Origin: Candidatus Omnitrophota bacterium
Lineage (GTDB): Bacteria > Ratteibacteria > UBA8468 > B48-G9 > DTJG01
Length of the DNA: 11,607 nt
NCBI GenBank assembly: GCA_023818725.1
Contig: JAMWBX010000007.1
Span: 1-11,607 of the forward strand
Direction of reading: 5' to 3'
Part shown: positions 7,370 to 11,607 of the stretch, in pieces
Layout of the letters: each line of letters begins with the position of its first letter
How positions within the stretch are numbered: the first letter of the stretch is position 1
Notes under the pieces: generated by a model
The model's database searches: none
What the model was told of the DNA's origin: nothing
Seen by the model: only the letters and a program-made list of their open reading frames with translations
Translations under genes and position numbers: made by a program

Positions 7370-7873
7370 ATGAAAAAGATGACAGAGGCAAATTTAAAAG
7401 CGGCTTTTGCCGGAGAAAGCCAGGCGCATATGAAATATCTCATATTTGCGCAAAAGGCGCAGGAAGAAGGTAAGCCAAATGTAGCTCGTCTTTTTGAAGC
7501 GATTTCTCTTGCTGAACAGGTCCATGCAACAAATCATCTCAAGGCGCTTAACGAAGTTGGAGACACCATTGAAAACCTTCAAACAGCAATATCGGGCGAA
7601 ACCTTTGAAGTTGAAGAGATGTATCCTGCTTATGACGCTGTCGCAAAACTTCAGGAAGAAAAGTCAGCTCAGAAAAGCATAAATTATGCGCTTTCAGCAG
7701 AAAAGGTTCACGCCGGGCTTTATTCAAAAGCAAAACAGGCGGTAGAATCAGGCGCTGATGTTAAAATAGGTAAAATCTCAGTTTGTAAGGTTTGCGGATG
7801 GACAATTGAAGGAGACGCTCCAGAAAGATGTCCGTTGTGCAATGCAGCAAAAGAAAATTTTAAAACATTCTAA
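7370..7873 (+). CDS. rbr: Rubrerythrin
   Basis: The 167-residue protein is an NADH-linked (via rubredoxin or a reductase) peroxidase that converts hydrogen peroxide to water in anaerobes. An N-terminal four-helix ferritin-like domain carries the diiron ligands: E16 in FAGESQAH, E49 and H52 in AEQVH, E83 in EEMYPAY, and E111 with H114 in EKVH. A C-terminal rubredoxin domain has C139-x2-C142 and C154-x2-C157 (CKVCGW...CPLC). The order and length are those of the shorter rubrerythrins. An AGGAGG ribosome-binding site lies 6 nt before the ATG. Upstream are superoxide reductase and the WrbA-like gene, and a tiny cysteine-rich gene follows 27 bp later. The set forms a coherent superoxide-to-peroxide-to-water detoxification unit. 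Confidence 0.96.
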   Translation: MKKMTEANLKAAFAGESQAHMKYLIFAQKAQEEGKPNVARLFEAISLAEQVHATNHLKALNEVGDTIENLQTAISGETFEVEEMYPAYDAVAKLQEEKSAQKSINYALSAEKVHAGLYSKAKQAVESGADVKIGKISVCKVCGWTIEGDAPERCPLCNAAKENFKTF

Positions 7874-7900
7874 CCATTTGAAATAAAGGGGGTGAAAAAT

Positions 7901-8047
7901 ATGTGCTGGTGCTGTGGCTCAAGAAAAGAAAAAGAAAAAAAGGAATATGAATGCGCTGTAGAGCCTGAAAAATGTCCTACAAAAACCGTGGAAAAAGACC
8001 AGGAAATCCCGATGTGCTGTGGTATGCCAATGAGGGTTAAAAAGTAA
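7901..8047 (+). CDS. Small cysteine-rich protein, 48 aa, putative metal-binding
   Basis: The ORF runs from ATG 7901 to TAA 8045-8047, with AAAGGGGGTG as ribosome-binding site 6 nt ahead. The 48-residue product starts MCWCCGSRK, has a Lys/Glu-rich charged middle, and ends with PMCCGMPMRVKK. Seven cysteines (C2, C4, C5, C18, C25, C39, C40) in 48 residues point to metal or Fe-S binding, or to redox function. The terminal CCGMPM resembles the paired-cysteine half-site of desulforedoxin and of the N-terminal domain of two-iron desulfoferrodoxin, while the first half-site is CxCC instead of CxxC. It sits 27 bp after rubrerythrin and 11 bp before the alpha/beta hydrolase, inside the ROS operon. That suggests an electron carrier or metal chaperone for the superoxide reductase or rubrerythrin. 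I do not recognise a named family, so the function is inference. Confidence 0.75.
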   Translation: MCWCCGSRKEKEKKEYECAVEPEKCPTKTVEKDQEIPMCCGMPMRVKK

Positions 8048-8058
8048 GCTGTTAAAAA

Positions 8059-8859
8059 ATGATTGATAACCCGGGTTATCTTGAAAATATCTACGAGTTC
8101 AGGATACAGAATCAGAAATATCGCTTTGCCGTCAGGATACCTGAAAACAAAACCGATAGGCCGGTTTTGTTGATAGCCATTGCCACTGATTGGAAAACAG
8201 TATTTACCAATCCAGTCTACAACGCAATTCCAAACATTTTCCTTTCTGCTGGTTATAATGTGGCATCCTTTGACCTTCCAAATCATGGAGAGCTTGTTGA
8301 TGAGTATGGAGAAGGTATCCAAGGATGGGCAAACGCAATTTCCAGCGGCATAGATATTTTTGAAAAAATCAGAAATGTTGGCTCAAAAATCATTGATATC
8401 GCTCTAAAAGAAAACCTTGCGTGGAAAGAAACTGTTGTAATGACAGGCGTTTCCAGAGGTGGGTTTGCTGCTATGCATATAATGGCTTATGACAGAAGAG
8501 TTTATGCAGCTGCTGTTTTTGCGCCTGTTACTGGCCTTTGCGCTCTGAAAGAGTTCAGGAATCATGAAAAGAATGAAATTGTGCTTTTGGCAAACGCAGA
8601 AAACCTTGTATCAAAGCTTGCTGACAGGTTTTTGTTTATTTCAATCGGAGAAAAAGATCCCAGAATAGATGAAAGAAAATGCTTTGAATTCTATGCTAAA
8701 TTATTCGCGGCGTCAAAATTGATTAAACCTGAATTGTTTGTTCTTCAGGGTCAGACGCATGGAGAAAGCGTTTCAACACACGCTGGATATATTGCCTGCG
8801 CGGGTTTTCTTTTTAACAAAATCAGCTTCAGGATTAATGAAAAGATTCGACCTGGCTGA
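8059..8859 (+). CDS. Alpha/beta hydrolase (dienelactone hydrolase/prolyl-oligopeptidase-like)
   Basis: A 266-residue cytoplasmic serine hydrolase of the alpha/beta fold. The nucleophile elbow is GVSRGG with S132. A plausible acid is D200 or D204 in SIGEKDPRID (195-204), and the catalytic His is H234 in GQTHGESV (231-238). FDLPNHGE (71-78) fits the strand-loop after the oxyanion region. There is no signal peptide or transmembrane segment. Substrates of this group are esters, lactones, thioesters or short peptides and cannot be predicted here. The start ATG at 8059, 11 nt after the small cysteine-rich gene, lacks a clear Shine-Dalgarno. Its last 26 bp overlap the 3' end of hldD on the opposite strand. 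It is the last gene of the ROS-defence run, but no direct functional link is visible. Confidence 0.88.
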   Translation: MIDNPGYLENIYEFRIQNQKYRFAVRIPENKTDRPVLLIAIATDWKTVFTNPVYNAIPNIFLSAGYNVASFDLPNHGELVDEYGEGIQGWANAISSGIDIFEKIRNVGSKIIDIALKENLAWKETVVMTGVSRGGFAAMHIMAYDRRVYAAAVFAPVTGLCALKEFRNHEKNEIVLLANAENLVSKLADRFLFISIGEKDPRIDERKCFEFYAKLFAASKLIKPELFVLQGQTHGESVSTHAGYIACAGFLFNKISFRINEKIRPG

Positions 8860-9838
8860 TTCTCAGGTAATGGTCGTTTGAAAGAAGGTAGTTTTTAATA
8901 TAGTCATCGATTGCAGATTCAAGCGTTGATATGTCTTCCTTGTATCCTGCTTTTCTTATTTTTGAAATATCCGCGCAGGTGAAATACTGGTAAGAGTTTT
9001 TTATCGAATCAGGCATATCAATGTATTCTATTTTTTCTTTCTTTGATAGTGTTTTGAATATGCATCTTACCAAATCATTGAAACTTCTTGCAACGCCTGT
9101 TCCTATATTGAATATCCCGTTGATGGACGGATTTGAATAGATAAAAAGAGCCATCTTTACTGCATCCTTGATATAAATAAAATCTCTTTTCTGTTCGCCA
9201 TGAGAATATTCTGGTTTATATGATTTAAAAAGCTTAGCTGAACCTGTATTTTGAATTTCAAAAAATTTCTTGACAACCACGCTTCTCATATCGCCCTTAT
9301 GGTACTCGTTCGGCCCAAAAACATTGAAAAATTTAAGGCCTGCTACCTTTGAAAGAACCTTGTTTTTGTATGCCCACAGGTCAAACAGATGTTTTGAATA
9401 GCCATACATATTCAATGGTCTCAAAAGGGGCAGCCTTTCTTCACTATCCGAAAAATCAGGCCCATTTCCATAGGTGGCTGCAGAAGAAGCATAAACAAAT
9501 CGGCATCTATTTTCAATTGCCCATTGAGCAAGTATTTTTGTGTATTGATAATTGTTGTCAAGCAAAAATCCTGTGTTTGACTCTGTTGTATCTGAACACG
9601 CTCCCATATGCAGAATGCCGCAAATACTGTTTTTGAATTTATTCTGCTCAATCTTATGAATGAAATAGTCCTTGCTCAAAATATCTTCAAATTTTAAGTT
9701 CAAAAGATTTTTCCATGAATCCTGCCTGCCAGGAGAATCAACAATAATAATATTATCAATACCCATCTGGTTCATCTTCCAGATAAGCGCGCTTCCTATA
9801 AAACCTATTCCACCCGTAACAATATGAAATGTTTTCAC
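8834..9838 (-). CDS. hldD: ADP-L-glycero-D-manno-heptose 6-epimerase
   Basis: The 334-residue extended short-chain dehydrogenase converts ADP-D-glycero-D-manno-heptose to the L-glycero form, the precursor of the LPS inner-core heptoses. The Rossmann motif TGGIGFIG (8-15) has Ile where Ala is common (TGGAGFIG). Other marks are SDTTE (82-86), the catalytic pair Y145xxxK149 (YGYSK), and FFNVFGPNEYHKGDMRS, whose K181 corresponds to the second catalytic lysine of HldD. KRDFIYIKD and FNIGTG follow. The start is GTG at 9838, overlapping the acpS stop as GTGA, with GAGGA as ribosome-binding site. It is the last gene of the minus-strand operon and converges on the alpha/beta hydrolase gene. Its presence implies a heptose-containing outer-membrane glycolipid. 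A related NAD-dependent sugar epimerase is the only alternative, and is less likely. Confidence 0.93.
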   Translation of the reverse strand: MKTFHIVTGGIGFIGSALIWKMNQMGIDNIIIVDSPGRQDSWKNLLNLKFEDILSKDYFIHKIEQNKFKNSICGILHMGACSDTTESNTGFLLDNNYQYTKILAQWAIENRCRFVYASSAATYGNGPDFSDSEERLPLLRPLNMYGYSKHLFDLWAYKNKVLSKVAGLKFFNVFGPNEYHKGDMRSVVVKKFFEIQNTGSAKLFKSYKPEYSHGEQKRDFIYIKDAVKMALFIYSNPSINGIFNIGTGVARSFNDLVRCIFKTLSKKEKIEYIDMPDSIKNSYQYFTCADISKIRKAGYKEDISTLESAIDDYIKNYLLSNDHYLRISQVESFH

Positions 9839-10206
9839 GATGTCCTCTTTCTTTGTCTCATAACAGAGGTCATGACAATTTTTTCATCAAAAAAAAGAGA
9901 TGTATGGATATTTTTTGCTTTCTTTCCTGAAAGAAAAATCTCAGGATTATTGTTTTTCCATATAACTTCGATGTCATCAAAATATGTTTTTTTCTGAATC
10001 CTTGACGGCAGGGTTTTCCAGAATGCCTCTTTCAACGAAAATCCGATGGAAAAATAGAGTTCTTTCTTTTCCGGAAAACTGCTGATTTCTTGCTGTGTGA
10101 AGATTCTTTTCAAAAACCTGTTTCCATAACTGATTATTGCCTTTTTAATTCTTTCTCTTTCAAGGATGTCAATCCCTGCCTCAATTTTTGCCTTACTATC
10201 TGCCAA
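9835..10206 (-). CDS. acpS: Holo-[acyl-carrier-protein] synthase
   Basis: A small trimeric AcpS-type phosphopantetheinyl transferase that loads 4'-phosphopantetheine from CoA onto apo-ACP for fatty-acid synthesis. The family motifs are GIDILERERI (the Mg-binding GxD...RI near the N-terminus), FSLKEAFWKTL (equivalent to FAAKEA..KAL, with the catalytic Glu) and the C-terminal HTSLFFDE, a variant of HvSlSHd. The frame stays open far into dcd, but its in-frame ATGs there have no ribosome-binding site and would add unrelated residues. The coordinates given use TTG at 10206, overlapping dcd by 11 bp. An ATT at 10185 with TAAGG five bases ahead would place the motif exactly where AcpS normally has it (116 residues). 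The 3' end overlaps hldD by 4 bp (GTGA). The identity is secure but the start is not. Confidence 0.85.
   Translation of the reverse strand: MADSKAKIEAGIDILERERIKKAIISYGNRFLKRIFTQQEISSFPEKKELYFSIGFSLKEAFWKTLPSRIQKKTYFDDIEVIWKNNNPEIFLSGKKAKNIHTSLFFDEKIVMTSVMRQRKRTS
10191..10195 (-). promoter_or_regulatory. Candidate ribosome-binding site for acpS (favours an ATT start)
   Basis: On the minus strand TAAGG is followed by five bases and then ATT at 10185-10183. It is the only Shine-Dalgarno-like sequence suitably placed ahead of the AcpS motif GIDIL. It directly follows the dcd stop TAG, with which it shares no bases. If used, AcpS would start two codons before the conserved Gly-Ile-Asp. ATT is a rare initiation codon, known chiefly from infC, so this remains a hypothesis. 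Confidence 0.35.
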
Positions 10207-10735
10207 GTATGATGCCGCAGGATTTCTGGTATTTCCCTTTTTTGTCCGCATATGATTTTTCGCACACAGAAGATGCCTTAAGAAAAACAACCTGACATAT
10301 TCCTTCGTCCGCATATACCCTGTTTGGAACAGGCGCAAGATTTGCAATCATTACTGTAATATTTCCTTCCCATTCAGGTTCAAGAGGCGTTACATAAACA
10401 ACTATTCCAGAACGGGCGTAGCTTGATTTTCCAAAACAGATGCCAAGACAGTTTCTTGGGATTCTAAAGTATTCCACGCTCCTTCCAAGAGCAAAACTAT
10501 GGGGTGGAATTTCGCATACCTTTCCTGTAAAGTCGATGAAAGAACCAGAATCTGGATTTTTTGGGTCAATCGGATTTTTCCCTATAAAAATTTTGAATTC
10601 ATCAGCAAGTTTAAAATCATATCCGTAGGAAGAAATTCCATAACTCATAACTGAATTTTTCACGCTTGATATGAAAAATGGCTCAATCATCCCCTTTTTT
10701 GCGTTTCTCTTAATCCATTTATCAGAAAAGACCAT
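10196..10735 (-). CDS. dcd: dCTP deaminase-family protein lacking the catalytic Glu
   Basis: The 179-residue protein belongs to the trimeric dCTP deaminase/dUTPase superfamily, which makes dUTP from dCTP for thymidylate synthesis. It matches the long Dcd type: SDKWIK (4-9), SYGISSYGYDFKL (31-43), the PPHSFALGRSVEYFRIPRN block (77-95), the phosphate-binding GKSSYAR (102-108, with S104, S105 and R108), TPLEPEWEG (116-124), and the tail SYADKKGKYQ (161-170). The striking change is TVMIAN (127-132). Relatives read TLEISN or similar, the Glu being the general base (E138 of the E. coli enzyme). Here that position is M129, encoded ATG. It could be inactive, altered (the hydrophobic residue is dUTPase-like), or a sequence error. 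It starts 3 bp after the lipoprotein gene stops, with a close AGGA, and overlaps acpS. Confidence 0.88.
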   Translation of the reverse strand: MVFSDKWIKRNAKKGMIEPFFISSVKNSVMSYGISSYGYDFKLADEFKIFIGKNPIDPKNPDSGSFIDFTGKVCEIPPHSFALGRSVEYFRIPRNCLGICFGKSSYARSGIVVYVTPLEPEWEGNITVMIANLAPVPNRVYADEGICQVVFLKASSVCEKSYADKKGKYQKSCGIILGR

Positions 10736-10738
10736 ATC

Positions 10739-11062
10739 CTATTTTATGTCAACAAGAATGCCACGATGGAAATAAAGTACTCGGGTTCTATAATTCTTTT
10801 TGTACGCCCAGGAGTAATAAACCCTGTTGTTTATTATTAACTCATGCTCAATCTCAGGATTTCCCCAGCTTGCCACTACTTCTTCCATTGTCATACCATG
10901 GACAAGTCGGTGTTCCTTTATTGCTCTTGCAATGGCTGCCTTATTCATCGGGTAGTCGGTTATCATCTTCCTGCCTTCCATTTCGGCTCTGTAAGAAGGC
11001 AAAATCGCGCAGCCAGAAAACAAGATTGCCGAAGCAAAAACTACAAAAGGAATTCTATTCAT
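10739..11062 (-). CDS. Small SmpA/BamE-like outer-membrane lipoprotein
   Basis: The 107-residue protein starts with a lipoprotein signal peptide: MNR, a hydrophobic core, then the lipobox LFSGC with lipidated Cys18. The mature part contains HGMTMEEVVASWGNPEIEHE (55-74), the G-M-T-x-x-(E/Q)-V-x-x-x-x-G-x-P helix-turn typical of SmpA/OmlA/BamE-type domains. It then has beta strands with aromatic residues (YYSWAYKKNYRTRVLYF), also as in that fold. Such proteins associate with outer-membrane assembly machinery or the cell envelope. It is not clearly BamE itself, being short and with only the motif in common. AAAGGAAG precedes the ATG at 11062. It lies 46 bp after larB and 3 bp before dcd in the same operon. 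No terminator is seen in the 46-bp gap. Confidence 0.8.
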   Translation of the reverse strand: MNRIPFVVFASAILFSGCAILPSYRAEMEGRKMITDYPMNKAAIARAIKEHRLVHGMTMEEVVASWGNPEIEHELIINNRVYYSWAYKKNYRTRVLYFHRGILVDIK

Positions 11063-11108
11063 TTGTCTTCCTTTTTCAATGAAATCTTTTTACCAGACTA
11101 TAGAATAA

Positions 11109-11607
11109 TCATTTCTTCAATACAAGGTACGAAAAAAACGCTGCGCCAAAGCCATTGTCAATGTTAACGACAACAACTGGAGCGCAACTGTTCAACATTG
11201 TAAGCAACGGCGCAAATCCTTTAAGATTTGTTCCATATCCAACTGATGTTGGAACTCCAATAACAGGCTTTCCTGTAAGCCCTGCAACCACAGAAGGTAG
11301 CGCTCCTTCCATACCTGCAACCACAATAAGAATTTTGCATCTGTTTATTTTTTTCAGGTTAGGCACAATTCTGTGGATTCCGCTTACTCCGACATCATAA
11401 ATTCTTTCAACGCCTTTGCCAAGTATTTCAAGTATTACAGCTGCCTCTTCTGCCACTGGATAATCGCTCGTTCCTGCGCATATCACTGCAACTTCATTTA
11501 TCTTTTGTTTTTCTGGTTTTCTGGATGTCAGCACTCTTGCTTCAGGATAATAAACAAGGGACGGAAATTTTTTCAGTATTTCATCTGCCTGATGCCGAGA
11601 AATTCTT
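11109..11607 (-). CDS. larB: Nickel-pincer cofactor biosynthesis protein LarB, N-terminus off window
   Basis: Reading into the window from the right edge, 165 codons are open and end with TAA at 11109. LarB carboxylates and hydrolyses nicotinic acid adenine dinucleotide, the first step to the nickel-pincer nucleotide cofactor of lactate racemase (LarA). The PurE-like domain is unmistakable: AGTSDYPVAEEAA, ERIYDVGVSGIHR, VVAGMEGALPSVVAGL, VIGVPTSVGYGTN and the end NIDNGFGAAF. The frame continues upstream (RISRHQADEILKKFPSLVYY), which matches the region LarB has before the PurE domain, so internal GTG or CTG codons are not the real start. Typical length is about 250, so roughly 80-90 residues are missing. 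The genes for LarC and LarE would be expected elsewhere or to the right. The link to the following lipoprotein gene is positional only. Confidence 0.9.
   Translation of the reverse strand, partial: RISRHQADEILKKFPSLVYYPEARVLTSRKPEKQKINEVAVICAGTSDYPVAEEAAVILEILGKGVERIYDVGVSGIHRIVPNLKKINRCKILIVVAGMEGALPSVVAGLTGKPVIGVPTSVGYGTNLKGFAPLLTMLNSCAPVVVVNIDNGFGAAFFSYLVLKK

Noticed and set aside
9835..10347. The longer acpS reading frame starting inside dcd at 10347
   Set aside because: The extra 47 or more N-terminal residues overlap dcd coding sequence in another frame, have no ribosome-binding site, and are absent from the normal AcpS length.
11109..11534. larB starting at the internal GTG at 11534
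   Set aside because: The frame continues upstream to the window edge with LarB-like sequence and no stop, so the gene is simply cut by the edge.

Overview
The window looks like chromosomal sequence from an anaerobic, Gram-negative-type bacterium of moderate to low GC. The Gram-negative inference rests on a heptose-epimerase gene (hldD, LPS core) and a SmpA/BamE-type lipoprotein. The anaerobic lifestyle is inferred from a superoxide reductase + rubrerythrin operon. The mix of URO-D-like methyltransferase with several glycosidase-like genes is reminiscent of PVC-superphylum or Omnitrophota-like genomes, but that placement is an impression and not a measurement.

Layout. (1) Positions 1-5837, minus strand, read right to left: a GH3 beta-glucosidase, a URO-D/MtaA-superfamily protein, a TIM-barrel glycosidase-like protein split into two ORFs by an apparent single-base frameshift (ATGA junction at 2345-2348), and an Asp-box (sialidase-like) beta-propeller running off the left edge. 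The genes are almost contiguous, so this is probably one glycan-utilisation operon. No signal peptide or transporter is visible in it. (2) Positions 5901-8859, plus strand: an unrecognised 123-residue protein, superoxide reductase, a WrbA-like flavoprotein, rubrerythrin, a tiny seven-cysteine protein (48 residues) and an alpha/beta hydrolase. This is an oxygen/ROS-defence operon. The two operons diverge from a 63-bp gap. (3) Positions 8834-11607, minus strand, read right to left: larB (cut by the right edge), a small lipoprotein, dcd, acpS and hldD, tightly packed with overlaps. This operon converges on the ROS operon and overlaps its last gene tail to tail by 26 bp.

The points most worth following are: the Dcd homologue with methionine in place of the catalytic glutamate; the small CxCC...CCGMPM protein in the ROS operon, which resembles a detached or degenerate desulforedoxin-like metal site; the URO-D homologue with a non-canonical metal-ligand set inside a glycosidase operon; and the split glycosidase-like gene. 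I saw no tRNA, rRNA, CRISPR array, insertion sequence or long repeat, and no gene-free stretch longer than about 65 bp.
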